Shown here one piece after another: positions 1 to 8,979 of a DNA stretch of 64,000 nucleotides. The stretch is from Uliginosibacterium aquaticum (lineage in GTDB: Bacteria > Pseudomonadota > Gammaproteobacteria > Burkholderiales > Rhodocyclaceae). The notes under the pieces were generated by a model that did no database searches, was not told the origin of the DNA, and worked only from the letters and a program-made list of their open reading frames with translations. Position numbers and translations under genes: made by a program. The stretch is from NCBI RefSeq assembly GCF_012972705.2, contig NZ_JABCSC020000003.1, forward strand, positions 62,001-126,000, in the 5' to 3' direction. Numbering within the stretch: position 1 is the stretch's first letter; every line of letters begins with the position of its first letter.

Positions 1-1142
1 CCAAGGTGCTGACTTTCAAGCGCGGTTCTTACCTGATCGATGTGAGCTACGAAGTAAACAACGCTTCAGCCAATCCGCTTGCCACGACGGCCTACTTCCA
101 GCTGGCGCGCGATGACAAGGCGACCGAGCAAACAGGTGGCATGTTCGGTGGTATTGGTACTTTTACTGGCCCCGCCGTATTCACTCAGGAAGGCAAGTTC
201 CAGAAGATCGATTTCAAGAAGATCGCCAAGGATGAAGCCAAATATGTGAAGAGCGCCAAGGATGGCTGGATGGCCATGGTGCAGCACTATTTCGTGAGCG
301 CTTATCTGCCGGCTGAGGGCCTGCAACGCGATTTCTATACCCACAAGATTTCCGAGGGTGTATTTGGTGCCGGCATCAAGCTGCCGCTGACTGCTGCAGC
401 TGGTCAGACCGCTAAGCTGTCGGTACCGCTGTATGTGGGCCCGCAAGAGCAGGACAAACTCAAGGCACTCGCCCCCGGCTTCAATCTGGTGGTGGATTAT
501 GGCTGGGTGACGGTGATTGCCGAGCCGCTGTTCTGGGTGCTGTCCGTGATCCACAAGCTGGTCGGCAACTGGGGCTGGGCCATCATCATCGTGACCCTGT
601 TGCTCAAAGCGGCCTTCTATCCGCTGTCTGCTTCCAGCTACAAGTCCATGGCCAAGATGAAGAACGTGATGCCGCGCATGAAGGCGCTGCAGGAGCGTTA
701 CAAGGACGACAAGATGAAGCTCAATCAGGCCATGATGGAGCTCTACAAGACCGAGAAGGTCAATCCGATGGGTGGTTGTCTGCCGATTCTGGTGCAGATG
801 CCGGTGTTCATCGCGCTGTACTGGGTGCTGCTGGGTGTGGTCGAGATGCGTCAGGCGCCCTGGGAATTCTGGATTACTGACTTGTCGGTGAAGGATCCCT
901 ACTTCGTGCTGCCGATCATCATGGGCGTGACGATGCTGATTCAGACCAAGCTCAACCCGACGCCGCCGGATCCGGTTCAGGCCAAGGTGATGATGCTGAT
1001 GCCGATCATGTTTACCTTCATGTTCCTGTGGTTCCCGTCCGGTCTGGTGCTGTACTGGGTGCTCAACAACGTGCTGTCGATTGCGCAGCAGTGGTACATC
1101 ACACGGTCCATCGAGAATGCAGGTGCCAAGCCAGCAAAGTGA
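1..1142 (+). CDS. yidC: YidC membrane protein insertase, C-terminal part (cut by window start)
   Basis: This is the C-terminal ~380 residues of YidC, which inserts and folds inner-membrane proteins alone or with SecYEG. The reading frame is open from the first base, so the true start lies upstream of the window. The visible part has the end of the periplasmic beta-rich domain (to about residue 165), then the conserved membrane core beginning near [18 protein letters not shown]. The cytoplasmic loop with [14 protein letters not shown] is the typical YidC/Oxa1 signature, followed by further hydrophobic segments and a short basic tail. mnmE starts inside its last codons (26-bp overlap), matching the usual rnpA-yidC-mnmE order near the chromosomal origin. 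Identity is very secure. Confidence 0.97.
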   Translation, partial: KVLTFKRGSYLIDVSYEVNNASANPLATTAYFQLARDDKATEQTGGMFGGIGTFTGPAVFTQEGKFQKIDFKKIAKDEAKYVKSAKDGWMAMVQHYFVSAYLPAEGLQRDFYTHKISEGVFGAGIKLPLTAAAGQTAKLSVPLYVGPQEQDKLKALAPGFNLVVDYGWVTVIAEPLFWVLSVIHKLVGNWGWAIIIVTLLLKAAFYPLSASSYKSMAKMKNVMPRMKALQERYKDDKMKLNQAMMELYKTEKVNPMGGCLPILVQMPVFIALYWVLLGVVEMRQAPWEFWITDLSVKDPYFVLPIIMGVTMLIQTKLNPTPPDPVQAKVMMLMPIMFTFMFLWFPSGLVLYWVLNNVLSIAQQWYITRSIENAGAKPAK

Positions 1143-2469
1143 TGTAATTGCCGCCATCGCGACCGCTCCCGGTCGCGGTGGGATCGGCGTGGTCCGGGTG
1201 TCAGGCCCGGATCTCGCCGGCTTTGCACAGACCCTCACCGGGCGTTCTCCCAAGCCTCGCCACGCTTCGCTGGCCAATTTCCTTGATGCGCATACGCAAG
1301 CCATCGATCAGGGCTTGCTGCTGTATTTTCCTGCGCCGCATTCCTATACCGGTGAAGACGTGATTGAGCTGCAAGGTCACGGAGGTCCGGTCGTCATGCA
1401 GATGCTGCTCGCACGCTGTGTGGAACTAGGGGCGCGAATCGCCGAGCCTGGGGAATTCACCCGCCGAGCCTTTCTGAACGAACGCCTCGATCTGGCTCAG
1501 GCTGAGGGTGTAGCAGATCTGATCGATGCGACGACCAGCGCGGCTGCGCGTTCAGCCGTGCGCTCTCTGTCTGGCCGTTTCTCTGGCGAAATCCATACCT
1601 GGCGCGACAAGCTGGTCGATCTGCGCATGCTGGTTGAAGCCACGCTGGACTTTCCCGAAGAGGAAGTCGACTTCCTCGAAGCTGCGCGAGCGATTCCACG
1701 TCTTGAAGCGCTGGGTGTCGAGCTGCAATCGATCCTGGTTCGGGCCAAACAAGGGAGCTTGCTGCGCCGGGGACTGCAGGTGGTGCTGGCGGGTCAGCCC
1801 AATGTGGGCAAGTCCAGCCTGCTCAATCAGCTTTCGGGTGAGGATCGAGCCATTGTTACAGACGTGGCCGGCACGACTCGTGATGTGTTGCGTGAAGCTA
1901 TCCAGATCGAGGGTATTCCGCTCCACATCATTGATACGGCGGGTTTGCGTACAACCGAGGATGTGGTCGAGAAGATCGGTATCGAACGTTCATGGCAAGA
2001 GATTGCCGGGGCAGATGTCATCCTGCGCATGGTGGATGCCGGTGTCGGCATCACGGATGCTGACCATCAGATTGATGCTCGCTTGCCGGCAGGTGTGCCG
2101 GTAATCTGGGTTTTCAACAAGATTGACCGTAATGGTGAGTCGCCTCGCAAGGATGCACTTGAAGGTGGAACAGGTGTATGGCTGTCTGCCAAGCAGGGTA
2201 GTGGTGTCGAACTACTGCGTCAGACCCTGTTGCAGATTGCCGGTTGGGAGTCACATGGCGAAGATGTGTATCTCGCCCGTGAGCGTCACCTGATTGCCTT
2301 GCGCGAGGCTGCTGAGCATGTGAGTCTGGCCTTGCAACTCGTGAAACAACTTGATCTGCTGGCCGAGGAATTGAGATTGGCTCAAGAAGCTGTGAATACC
2401 ATTACTGGTGAGTTCGGCGCCGACGATCTGCTCGGTGTGATCTTCTCCCGTTTCTGTATAGGCAAGTAA
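1117..2469 (+). CDS. mnmE: tRNA uridine-5-carboxymethylaminomethyl modification GTPase MnmE
   Basis: MnmE works with MnmG to place the cmnm5 group on the wobble uridine of certain tRNAs. The 450-residue product has the folate-binding N-terminal domain ([20 protein letters not shown] near the start) and a helical domain that carries an inserted G domain. The G domain shows the P-loop GQPNVGKSS near residue 226, DTAG near 272 and NKID near 334. The chain ends with FCIGK, the conserved C-terminal Cys motif. The ATG at 1117 is preferred over an upstream in-frame TTG at 1081 because it gives the family length and N-terminus; it overlaps yidC. mnmG lies only 1.25 kb downstream on the same strand. 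Confidence 0.97.
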   Translation: MQVPSQQSDVIAAIATAPGRGGIGVVRVSGPDLAGFAQTLTGRSPKPRHASLANFLDAHTQAIDQGLLLYFPAPHSYTGEDVIELQGHGGPVVMQMLLARCVELGARIAEPGEFTRRAFLNERLDLAQAEGVADLIDATTSAAARSAVRSLSGRFSGEIHTWRDKLVDLRMLVEATLDFPEEEVDFLEAARAIPRLEALGVELQSILVRAKQGSLLRRGLQVVLAGQPNVGKSSLLNQLSGEDRAIVTDVAGTTRDVLREAIQIEGIPLHIIDTAGLRTTEDVVEKIGIERSWQEIAGADVILRMVDAGVGITDADHQIDARLPAGVPVIWVFNKIDRNGESPRKDALEGGTGVWLSAKQGSGVELLRQTLLQIAGWESHGEDVYLARERHLIALREAAEHVSLALQLVKQLDLLAEELRLAQEAVNTITGEFGADDLLGVIFSRFCIGK

Positions 2470-2470
2470 G

Positions 2471-2803
2471 ATGTCTGAACTTGAAAACCAGCAGGCGGAT
2501 GCTCTGCAGATTTCCAGCGAACTAGCGCGTTGCCTGATCGCCTTGAATGTCGACTGGAGCAATCACACGGAGCTACGCAAGCTCGCGCGTGGAGCACTGA
2601 GCTACAAATCTGAACAGATCGGTCAGCATCTTGAGGCGACTGATTTCGAGGCTCATGCCCGTTTGAAGTTTTATGGTCTGGTGGCATTGATGTTTCAGAC
2701 CATGGAAGAGGGAGCACAGGAGGGCGAGCATATTCACGGCACTGAGTTGTGGAAAGCTGTTGCCCGTGCTCTCTGGGCAGAGAAAGAAGCTGCTGCGAAG
2801 TAG
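2471..2803 (+). CDS. Small acidic protein of unknown function
   Basis: A 110-residue protein that starts one base after the mnmE stop, so translation is probably coupled to mnmE. It has no signal peptide or membrane segment. Composition suggests an all-helical soluble protein, acidic at the start (MSELENQQAD) and with an Ala/Lys/Glu-rich tail. A central stretch (HARLKFYGLVALMFQTMEEGA) looks like an amphipathic helix. I do not recognise a family. Codon use resembles its neighbours and no antisense alternative is better, so it is probably a real gene. Its stop codon lies just before the parS site at 2805. Confidence 0.75.
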   Translation: MSELENQQADALQISSELARCLIALNVDWSNHTELRKLARGALSYKSEQIGQHLEATDFEAHARLKFYGLVALMFQTMEEGAQEGEHIHGTELWKAVARALWAEKEAAAK

Positions 2804-2804
2804 A

Positions 2805-2820
2805 TGTTCCACGTGAAACA
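2805..2820. promoter_or_regulatory. parS site (perfect match to consensus)
   Basis: TGTTCCACGTGAAACA matches the bacterial chromosomal parS consensus TGTTNCACGTGAAACA at every fixed position. ParB loads here to nucleate the partition complex. It lies between a small ORF and the TauE/SafE gene, 4.2 kb upstream of parB, as expected for origin-proximal parS. Confidence 0.93.
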
Positions 2821-2827
2821 ACTCTAA

Positions 2828-3580
2828 GTGGAATACGCGCTTCTGCTCTGCGGAGCTTTTCTTGCTGGTCTGATTGATGCTGTGGTTGGTGGCGGTGGCC
2901 TAGTTCAGCTGCCTCTGTTGCTGGCTGTTTTTCCTGGAATATCGATCCCGGTGCTGTTTGGCACCAATAAGCTTTCCAGCATTGCGGGTACTGCCAGTGC
3001 GGTCTGGCAGTACTCGCGCAAGATTTCGATTCCCTGGAAACTTGCCTTTCCAGCAAGTGCTGCAGCACTGATTGGTGCTGCCTCAGGGGCAGCGACGGTT
3101 TCCTTTCTGCCGCCTGCGGCTTTGCGCCCGATGGTGCTGATTCTATTGATCGTGGTTGGTGCCTACACCTGGTTCAAGCCTGATTTCGGCAAGAACAGAG
3201 TGGAACATGAACGGCGCCATCCTCGTGTGCTGGCTAGTTTGCTGGGAGCGGGGATCGGTTTCTACGATGGATTTTTCGGGCCAGGAACTGGCAGCTTTCT
3301 GATCTTCGGTTTTGTGCGCCTGTTCGGAATGGACATGCTGCATGCTTCAGCCAGCGCCAAACTGGTGAACTTCGCGACCAATCTGGCAGCGCTGAGTTTC
3401 TTCCTGCTCCACGAAGGTGTGATGTGGAAGCTGGGTCTGGCCATGGCCTGTGCCAATGTGCTTGGGGCTCAGATTGGCACACGCCTAGCAGTGCGTCACG
3501 GTAATCGTTTCATTCGCTGGTTGTTGCTGGCCGTGGTTTCGGTCTTAATCATGAAGCTGGCTTGGGATCTCTTTAAATAA
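2828..3580 (+). CDS. TauE/SafE family sulfite exporter-like permease
   Basis: A 250-residue polytopic membrane protein of the TauE/SafE (DUF81) family, whose members export sulfite, sulfoacetate or related organosulfur anions. The N-terminal half has the typical glycine-rich motif DAVVGGGGLVQLPLLL and the GTNKLSSIAGT loop; the second half repeats the pattern as GFYDGFFGPGTGSFLIF. About eight hydrophobic segments are visible. The start is GTG, seven bases after the parS site, with no clear Shine-Dalgarno; a downstream start would cut into the first membrane helix. The gene sits between two parS-type sites and has no obvious functional link to the surrounding partition genes. Substrate is unknown. 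Confidence 0.88.
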   Translation: MEYALLLCGAFLAGLIDAVVGGGGLVQLPLLLAVFPGISIPVLFGTNKLSSIAGTASAVWQYSRKISIPWKLAFPASAAALIGAASGAATVSFLPPAALRPMVLILLIVVGAYTWFKPDFGKNRVEHERRHPRVLASLLGAGIGFYDGFFGPGTGSFLIFGFVRLFGMDMLHASASAKLVNFATNLAALSFFLLHEGVMWKLGLAMACANVLGAQIGTRLAVRHGNRFIRWLLLAVVSVLIMKLAWDLFK

Positions 3581-3596
3581 TGTTCCACGTGGAACA
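3581..3596. promoter_or_regulatory. Second parS-like palindrome
   Basis: TGTTCCACGTGGAACA is a perfect 16-bp palindrome, differing from the parS consensus at one position (G for A in the right arm). It begins directly after the stop codon of the TauE/SafE gene, 776 bp from the first site. Binding by ParB is likely but inferred. Confidence 0.82.
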
Positions 3597-3619
3597 TCGC
3601 TAAATCTTCGGGTTATCCC

Positions 3620-3714
3620 GCGCTTATACAGCGCAACACACAGCTTTTCCACAGACCTATCCACTAGGCCCTAAAACCCCTGCGGCGTATCATTGCGAGC
3701 CCTTTTGTGGATTT
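3620..3714. promoter_or_regulatory. mnmG upstream region with DnaA-box-like motifs
   Basis: The segment before mnmG holds a GCGCT/AGCGC hairpin (3620-3634, loop TATAC). TTTTCCACA at 3645-3653 fits the relaxed DnaA box TTWTNCACA. Weaker matches are CTATCCACT (3657-3665) and, on the minus strand, AAATCCACA (3706-3714). In several proteobacteria the origin or DnaA-regulated promoters lie beside mnmG, so this may be a DnaA-bound promoter region. The motifs are too few and imperfect to call an origin. Confidence 0.35.
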
Positions 3715-3720
3715 GAACCA

Positions 3721-5628
3721 ATGCTGTATCCCGAACGTTTCGATGTGATTGTGGTGGGTGGTGGCCATGCCGGCACCGAGGCTGCGCTGGCGGCCGCCCG
3801 TTCCGGTAGCAAGACGCTTTTGCTGACGCACAACATCGAGACCCTCGGTCAGATGAGCTGCAACCCTTCCATCGGCGGCATCGGCAAGGGCCATCTGGTC
3901 AAGGAAGTGGATGCGCTGGGCGGCGCCATGGCCGAAGCCACGGACGAAGGTGGCATCCAGTTTCGCATCCTGAATGCGTCCAAGGGCCCGGCGGTGCGTG
4001 CCACGCGCGCTCAGGCCGACCGCATCCTGTACAAGGCCGCGATCCGTCGCCGCCTCGAAAACCAGCCGAACCTGACCTTGTTCCAGCAGGCCGTGGATGA
4101 CATCACGGTGGCTGGAGAACGCGTTACTGGCGTGGTTACGGCCATCGGCCTGCGCTTCGAGGCGCCGACCGTAGTATTGACGGCCGGCACCTTCCTGAAT
4201 GGCAAGATCCACGTTGGCCTGGAAAACTATTCCGGTGGGCGGGCAGGGGATCCGCCCGCGATCTCGCTCTCCCATCGCCTGCGCGAACTGGCCTTGCCGG
4301 TAGGACGTCTGAAGACCGGCACGCCGCCGCGCATCGATGGCAAGACCGTCGATTTCTCGGTGATGCAGGAGCAGCACAGCGATGATCCGCTGCCGGTGTT
4401 TTCATTCCTCGGCAACGCGGCTCAACACCCGAAGCAGATGCCTTGCTGGGTGACCCAGACCAATGCCCGCACGCACGAGATCATCCGCGGCGGGCTGGAT
4501 CGCTCGCCGATGTACACCGGCGTGATCGAGGGCGTAGGTCCGCGTTACTGCCCCTCCATCGAAGACAAGATCCATCGCTTTGCGGACAAGGACAGCCACA
4601 ATATCTTCCTTGAGCCGGAAAGCCTGACTTCCCACGAGATCTATCCGAACGGGATCTCCACCTCGCTGCCTTTCGATGTGCAGCTGGCGCTGGTGCGCTC
4701 GATCCGTGGCATGGAGAATGCGCACATCCTGCGTCCCGGCTACGCCATCGAGTACGACTACTTTGATCCGCGCAACCTGAAGTCCAACTTCGAGACCAAG
4801 TCCATCGCCGGTCTCTTTTTTGCTGGCCAAATCAATGGCACGACCGGTTACGAAGAGGCTGCCGCGCAGGGCCTGTTGGCGGGTGTGAATGCCGCGCTGC
4901 TGGCGCAGGGCAAGCCGGCCTGGTGCCCGGCGCGCAGCGAGAGCTATCTCGGTGTGATGGTGGATGACCTGATCACGCGCGGCGTGACCGAGCCTTACCG
5001 CATGTTCACCTCGCGGGCCGAGTTCCGTTTGAGCCTGCGCGAAGACAACGCCGATCTGCGTCTGACTGAACAAGGCCACGCCCTCGGCCTGATCGACGAG
5101 CGTCGCTGGGCCGCCTTCAGCGCCAAGCGCGAAGCCATCGAGCGCGAGACTGCGCGTCTGCGTGCGACCTGGGCGATTCCGCACAAGCTGGCAGAGGGTG
5201 AGGCCGAAGCCACCTTCGGCAAGTCGCTGGAGCGCGAAACCCGCTTCTTCGATCTGCTGCGCCGGCCGGACATGACTTACGCCGCGCTGATGGCGCTTTC
5301 GGTAGCCCCGGAAAATCCCGAAACGGATACGCAAGTCATTGAACAGATTGAAATTTCTGCAAAATACCAGGGCTATATCGAGCGCCAGCAGGAAGAAGTT
5401 CAGCGTGCGGCCGGGCAGGAAAACACCGTGCTGCCGCCGGATCTCGATTACAGCGGGGTGAGCGGCCTTTCCAACGAAGTGCAGCAGAAGCTGCGCACTC
5501 ACAAGCCGGAGACTCTGGGTCAGGCTTCTCGCATTCAGGGCATCACGCCGGCCGCGATCTCGCTGCTGCTGATTCACCTGAAGAAGCTGGAAATCGCGGC
5601 GCGCGCCGTCAAAGGAGAGGGCGCATGA
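3721..5628 (+). CDS. mnmG: tRNA uridine-5-carboxymethylaminomethyl modification enzyme MnmG (GidA)
   Basis: This is the FAD-dependent partner of MnmE, using methylene-tetrahydrofolate and NADH to form cmnm5U34 in tRNA. The 635-residue length is typical. The N-terminus has the Rossmann FAD motif [10 protein letters not shown] (residues 13-22), then [23 protein letters not shown], a GidA signature. The middle carries [21 protein letters not shown], the second signature. The helical C-terminal domain ending in HLKKLEI binds MnmE and tRNA. rsmG overlaps its stop by four bases. Its upstream region contains DnaA-box-like sequences and a parS-like site. Confidence 0.98.
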   Translation: MLYPERFDVIVVGGGHAGTEAALAAARSGSKTLLLTHNIETLGQMSCNPSIGGIGKGHLVKEVDALGGAMAEATDEGGIQFRILNASKGPAVRATRAQADRILYKAAIRRRLENQPNLTLFQQAVDDITVAGERVTGVVTAIGLRFEAPTVVLTAGTFLNGKIHVGLENYSGGRAGDPPAISLSHRLRELALPVGRLKTGTPPRIDGKTVDFSVMQEQHSDDPLPVFSFLGNAAQHPKQMPCWVTQTNARTHEIIRGGLDRSPMYTGVIEGVGPRYCPSIEDKIHRFADKDSHNIFLEPESLTSHEIYPNGISTSLPFDVQLALVRSIRGMENAHILRPGYAIEYDYFDPRNLKSNFETKSIAGLFFAGQINGTTGYEEAAAQGLLAGVNAALLAQGKPAWCPARSESYLGVMVDDLITRGVTEPYRMFTSRAEFRLSLREDNADLRLTEQGHALGLIDERRWAAFSAKREAIERETARLRATWAIPHKLAEGEAEATFGKSLERETRFFDLLRRPDMTYAALMALSVAPENPETDTQVIEQIEISAKYQGYIERQQEEVQRAAGQENTVLPPDLDYSGVSGLSNEVQQKLRTHKPETLGQASRIQGITPAAISLLLIHLKKLEIAARAVKGEGA

Positions 5629-6251
5629 GCACGGCCAAGCGTCTGGCTGCCGGCATCGACAAGCTCGGCCTGAATCTGAATGAAGACACCCAGCAGCAAC
5701 TGCTCGCCTACGGCGCGCTGCTGATGAAGTGGAACAAGGTCTACAACCTCACCGCGATCCGCGATGAAGCGGCGATGATCGATCTGCACCTGCTCGATTC
5801 GCTCTCCATCCTGGCGCATCTGGCGCATGTGACGCGCGTCGCCGATATCGGAAGCGGCGGCGGTTTGCCGGGCATTCCGCTGGCGATCTGCCGGCCCGAT
5901 TGCGAAGTGGCGCTGGTCGAAACCGTCGGCAAGAAAACCAGTTTCCTGCTGCAAGCCAAGGCTCAGCTGGGCCTCGCCAATCTCTCGGTGCACAACCTGC
6001 GGGTCGAGAATTTCAAGCCGGCCGAGCTGTATCCGGCGATCAGCTCGCGCGCTTTTGCCAGTCTCTACGATTTCGTCAGCCTGACCGACCATCTGCTCGC
6101 CCCCGGCGGCGAATGGATTGCAATGAAGGGTCAGTATCCTCAGGACGAACTCGATGCCCTGCCGCCCGGCATCCAGCTGCGCGAATCGCGCCGCCTGCAG
6201 GTGCCCGGCGTCGATGCAGAACGACATCTTCTCTTCCTTACCCGGACCTGA
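5625..6251 (+). CDS. rsmG: 16S rRNA (guanine527-N7)-methyltransferase RsmG (GidB)
   Basis: RsmG methylates N7 of G527 in 16S rRNA using S-adenosylmethionine; in other bacteria its loss gives low-level streptomycin resistance. The 208-residue protein has the AdoMet-binding loop [17 protein letters not shown] and the family N-terminal pattern [31 protein letters not shown] is the conserved region after the methyltransferase core. Its ATG overlaps the mnmG stop as ATGA, so the two are co-translated, and parA follows four bases after its stop. The order mnmG-rsmG-parA-parB is the classic arrangement. Confidence 0.97.
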   Translation: MSTAKRLAAGIDKLGLNLNEDTQQQLLAYGALLMKWNKVYNLTAIRDEAAMIDLHLLDSLSILAHLAHVTRVADIGSGGGLPGIPLAICRPDCEVALVETVGKKTSFLLQAKAQLGLANLSVHNLRVENFKPAELYPAISSRAFASLYDFVSLTDHLLAPGGEWIAMKGQYPQDELDALPPGIQLRESRRLQVPGVDAERHLLFLTRT

Positions 6252-6255
6252 TCCC

Positions 6256-7026
6256 ATGGCTCGCATCTTCGCGGTAGCAAACCAGAAGGGTGGCGTTGGC
6301 AAGACCACCACCACCGTCAATCTCTCGGCAGCGCTGGCGGCACATGGCCAGCGCGTGCTGCTGGTGGATCTCGATCCGCAAGGCAATGCCACGATGGGCT
6401 CGGGCGTGGACAAGCGTACCGTGCCGTCCACGGTGTATCAGGTGCTGATCGGCCAGCACAGCGTGGCGGAAGCTCGCGCGCGCTCCGAATCAGGTGGCTA
6501 CGACGTGCTGGCCTCCAATCGCGAACTGGCCGGTGCCGAGATCGAACTGGTGGGCATGGATAACCGCGAGAAGCGCCTTAAAGACGCTTTAGCGGCCGTG
6601 GATGGCGAATACGACTTCGTGCTGGTGGATTGCCCGCCCAGCCTCTCCATGCTCACGCTGAACGGCCTCTGCGGGGCTCACGGCGTGATCATCCCGATGC
6701 AGTGCGAGTACTACGCGCTGGAGGGCCTCTCGGACCTCGTGAACACCATCAAGCAGGTGCATGCCAAGCTCAACCGCGATCTGAAGATCATCGGTTTGCT
6801 GCGCGTGATGTTCGACACCCGCAGCACGCTCAGTCAGCAGGTGTCGGCCCAGCTGGAGGAACACTTCGGTGACAAGGTCTTCAAGGCCATCATCCCGCGC
6901 AATGTGCGTCTGGCCGAAGCGCCCAGCCATGGCATGCCCGGTGTGGTCTTCGACAGGGCCGCCAAGGGCTCGCAGGCCTATCTGCAATTTGCCGCCGAGA
7001 TGATCGAGCGGATCAAGACAATCTGA
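6256..7026 (+). CDS. parA: Chromosome partitioning ATPase ParA (Soj)
   Basis: ParA is a deviant Walker-type ATPase that binds DNA non-specifically as an ATP dimer and moves ParB-parS complexes. The 256-residue product starts MARIFAVANQ and has the deviant Walker A box KGGVGKTT (residues 11-18), including the signature first lysine. DLDPQGNATMGSG follows, then the Walker B region DFVLVDCPPSL. No N-terminal HTH extension is present, which fits the short chromosomal Soj class rather than plasmid ParA. The ATG at 6256 is chosen over the longer open frame starting inside rsmG because it begins right at the conserved strand. parB follows after 13 bases. Confidence 0.97.
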   Translation: MARIFAVANQKGGVGKTTTTVNLSAALAAHGQRVLLVDLDPQGNATMGSGVDKRTVPSTVYQVLIGQHSVAEARARSESGGYDVLASNRELAGAEIELVGMDNREKRLKDALAAVDGEYDFVLVDCPPSLSMLTLNGLCGAHGVIIPMQCEYYALEGLSDLVNTIKQVHAKLNRDLKIIGLLRVMFDTRSTLSQQVSAQLEEHFGDKVFKAIIPRNVRLAEAPSHGMPGVVFDRAAKGSQAYLQFAAEMIERIKTI

Positions 7027-7039
7027 ACGGAATTTCCTC

Positions 7040-7894
7040 ATGAAACCCAAGATGAAAGGCCTCGGCCGCGGCCTGGAAGCCCTGCTCGGCGGCGACGCGC
7101 TGCCTTCTGACACCGGCAACCTCACCACCCTGCGCGTTGAAGACCTGCAGCCCGGCAAGTACCAGCCGCGCACGCGCATGGATGCTGGTTCGCTCGAAGA
7201 GCTGGCCGCCTCGATTCGTGCTCAGGGCCTGATGCAGCCAATCACCGTGCGCCCGATCGCCGGTGGCCGCCACGAAATCATCGCCGGTGAGCGCCGCTGG
7301 CGCGCAGCCCAGATCGCCGAGCTGACCGAAGTGCCGGTGATCATCCGCGAGATTCCGGATGAAGCCGCGCTGGCCATGTCGCTGATCGAAAACATCCAGC
7401 GCGAAGACCTCAACCCGCTCGAAGAAGCCACTGGCATTCAGCGCCTGATCGACGAATTCGGCATGACCCACCAGCAGGCCGCCGATGCGGTCGGCCGCTC
7501 GCGCCCGGCCACCAGCAACTTGCTGCGTCTGCTGCACCTGCCCAAGCCGGTGCAGGAGCTGCTGATGGCCGGTGACATCGAAATGGGCCATGCCCGCAGC
7601 CTGCTCGCCCTGCCGTCTGCCGAGCAGATCCTTACCGCCAACGAAGTTGTCGCCAAGCGCCTGTCGGTGCGTGAAACCGAGAAGCTGGTGAACAGCCAGA
7701 CCAAGCCCAAGGACGACAGCCTCAAGGCCAAGCCCGCCGCTGATCGCGATGTGGCGCGGCTGGAAGAAGAGCTGGCCGACAAGCTCGGCGCGGTGGTGAA
7801 GATCAAGGCCAACAAGAAAGGCGCCGGCAGCCTCACCATCGAGTTCGCCAGCCTGGACCAGCTCGACGGGCTGATCGGCAAGCTGCAGGCCTGA
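7040..7894 (+). CDS. parB: Chromosome partitioning protein ParB
   Basis: ParB binds parS, hydrolyses CTP and spreads as a clamp along flanking DNA. The 284-residue protein has a short basic N-terminal ParA-contact stretch (MKGLGRGLEALLG) and the ParB/Spo0J N domain with the QPRTRMD element. The CTP-binding arginine patch GERRWRA and ENIQREDLNPLEEA follow. The HTH region reads THQQAADAVGRSRPATSNLLRLL, with a C-terminal dimerisation domain. Two parS-type sites lie 3.4-4.2 kb upstream, around the TauE/SafE gene, and should be its targets. Confidence 0.97.
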   Translation: MKPKMKGLGRGLEALLGGDALPSDTGNLTTLRVEDLQPGKYQPRTRMDAGSLEELAASIRAQGLMQPITVRPIAGGRHEIIAGERRWRAAQIAELTEVPVIIREIPDEAALAMSLIENIQREDLNPLEEATGIQRLIDEFGMTHQQAADAVGRSRPATSNLLRLLHLPKPVQELLMAGDIEMGHARSLLALPSAEQILTANEVVAKRLSVRETEKLVNSQTKPKDDSLKAKPAADRDVARLEEELADKLGAVVKIKANKKGAGSLTIEFASLDQLDGLIGKLQA

Positions 7895-7904
7895 AGGTCT
7901 GGCC

Positions 7905-8171
7905 GTGCGAATGGAGCGATGGCTGATACGAACGGGCTGGCTGCTTGTGGTGCCTGGGCTGTTGTTGCTGGGCTTCGATTTTATGCCGATTGAATTCGTG
8001 GACTGGCTTTCTCGCGGGTTTTCTTCCAGCCCATCCCCGCATGCTTACGTAAGAGTCGTTCCCGCTGATGCCTCGGGAGCGCTCATTCAAATGGCAGCTC
8101 AAGCGCTCGCCGTCATGGGTCTTGGATTGGTTATTTCGGGTTGCTGGTTGCGCTTCCGCAGGCCAAAGTGA
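7905..8171 (+). CDS. Small membrane protein of unknown function
   Basis: An 88-residue protein with two predicted membrane helices: one near residues 8-28 (GWLLVVPGLLLLGFDFM) and one near 62-80 (AAQALAVMGLGLVISGCWL). Between them is a Ser/Pro-rich loop and the chain ends in a basic RFRRPK tail. It starts at GTG 7905, or ATG 7911 two codons later, ten bases after parB, so it may be read through from the parAB transcript. No family is recognised. Confidence 0.6.
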   Translation: MRMERWLIRTGWLLVVPGLLLLGFDFMPIEFVDWLSRGFSSSPSPHAYVRVVPADASGALIQMAAQALAVMGLGLVISGCWLRFRRPK

Positions 8172-8217
8172 GGCAATCGTTTCTGTGCATCCATGTTGTG
8201 CGTGAAAAGGCTGTGCC

Positions 8218-8550
8218 ATGCCTTCCAATTTGTTGAACGAGTTGCCGCTTGCGACCGAAGTCGAGCACTTCCAGACCCTGCTGACCCGCCCCGGCCTGCG
8301 CATTGAGCGCATCGTGTCGGATGGTCAGGTCAGTCCGCCCGGCTTCTGGTATGAGCAGGCTGAGGACGAATGGCTGCTGCTGTTGGCCGGCAAGGCCGTG
8401 CTGGAGTATGAGGATGGCCGGCAGGTGGCGCTGGTGATGGGCGACTCCCTGCTGATTCCGGCCGCTTGTCGTCATCGGGTGGCCTTCACGTCACCACGCA
8501 GCGTGTGGCTGGCAGTGTTCTGTGCGGCTGAGGTCGCCGCGGCGCGGTAA
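8218..8550 (+). CDS. Cupin-domain protein
   Basis: A 110-residue single-domain cupin. The beta-barrel core is seen as WYEQAEDEWLLLLAGKAVLEYEDGRQVALVMGDSLLIPAACRHRVAF, which carries the Glu of cupin motif 1 and the PAxxxHRV of motif 2. Motif 1 lacks the usual HxH histidines, so metal binding, if any, would be incomplete. Related small cupins are often called phosphoribosylaminoimidazole-carboxylase-like or metal-binding cupins without known reactions. It stands alone between a membrane protein and a secreted-protein pair. Confidence 0.8.
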   Translation: MPSNLLNELPLATEVEHFQTLLTRPGLRIERIVSDGQVSPPGFWYEQAEDEWLLLLAGKAVLEYEDGRQVALVMGDSLLIPAACRHRVAFTSPRSVWLAVFCAAEVAAAR

Positions 8551-8580
8551 TATCGCGGCTGCCCTGAAAATCCTTCTTCG

Positions 8581-8979
8581 ATGACCATGATCCGCCACCG
8601 CCTGTTCGCTCTTCTTGCCTTGACCTGCCTTGCTGCGGCACAGGCTGCGCCTTTGCCCGAACCCACCTGTTTCGTGCCCGGCAAGAAATTCGACAATCGT
8701 CTGGCTGGCAACTGGGAAATTGCTCCGCTCAATGTGCGCTATTCAATTCGTGCCAAGGGGCGTGAGGTGTGTGTGTATGCCCGCGATGTGCAGGCCGATG
8801 AGTACTTCGAGATCCCGGAACTGCAATGGGATGGCAAGGTGCTAGAGATCGGCTTCTACCTGGCTTCAACCAAGTGGAGCACGCGTAGCCGCCTGAGCGT
8901 TGAGAATGCCGATCTGCTGCGCGACGAATACTCGACCCCGAAGGGGCCGCGCACGGATTTCTGGACCCGTCGCAAGTGA
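8581..8979 (+). CDS. Secreted protein of unknown function beside an alginate-lyase-like gene
   Basis: A 132-residue protein with a clear signal peptide (RHRLFALLALTCLAAAQAA, cleavage after about residue 23). The mature chain is about 110 residues, rich in aromatic and charged residues, with two cysteines (TCFVPG and EVCVYA) that could form a disulfide. The ATG at 8581 is used. Its stop overlaps the GTG start of the PL7-like gene as GTGA, so the two are translationally coupled and may act together in the periplasm. I recognise no family. Confidence 0.72.
   Translation: MTMIRHRLFALLALTCLAAAQAAPLPEPTCFVPGKKFDNRLAGNWEIAPLNVRYSIRAKGREVCVYARDVQADEYFEIPELQWDGKVLEIGFYLASTKWSTRSRLSVENADLLRDEYSTPKGPRTDFWTRRK

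Noticed and set aside
66-1304. Long minus-strand open frame (412 codons) under yidC/mnmE
   Set aside because: It is antisense to two certain genes, has His/Arg-rich composition typical of shadow frames in GC-rich DNA, and matches no family.
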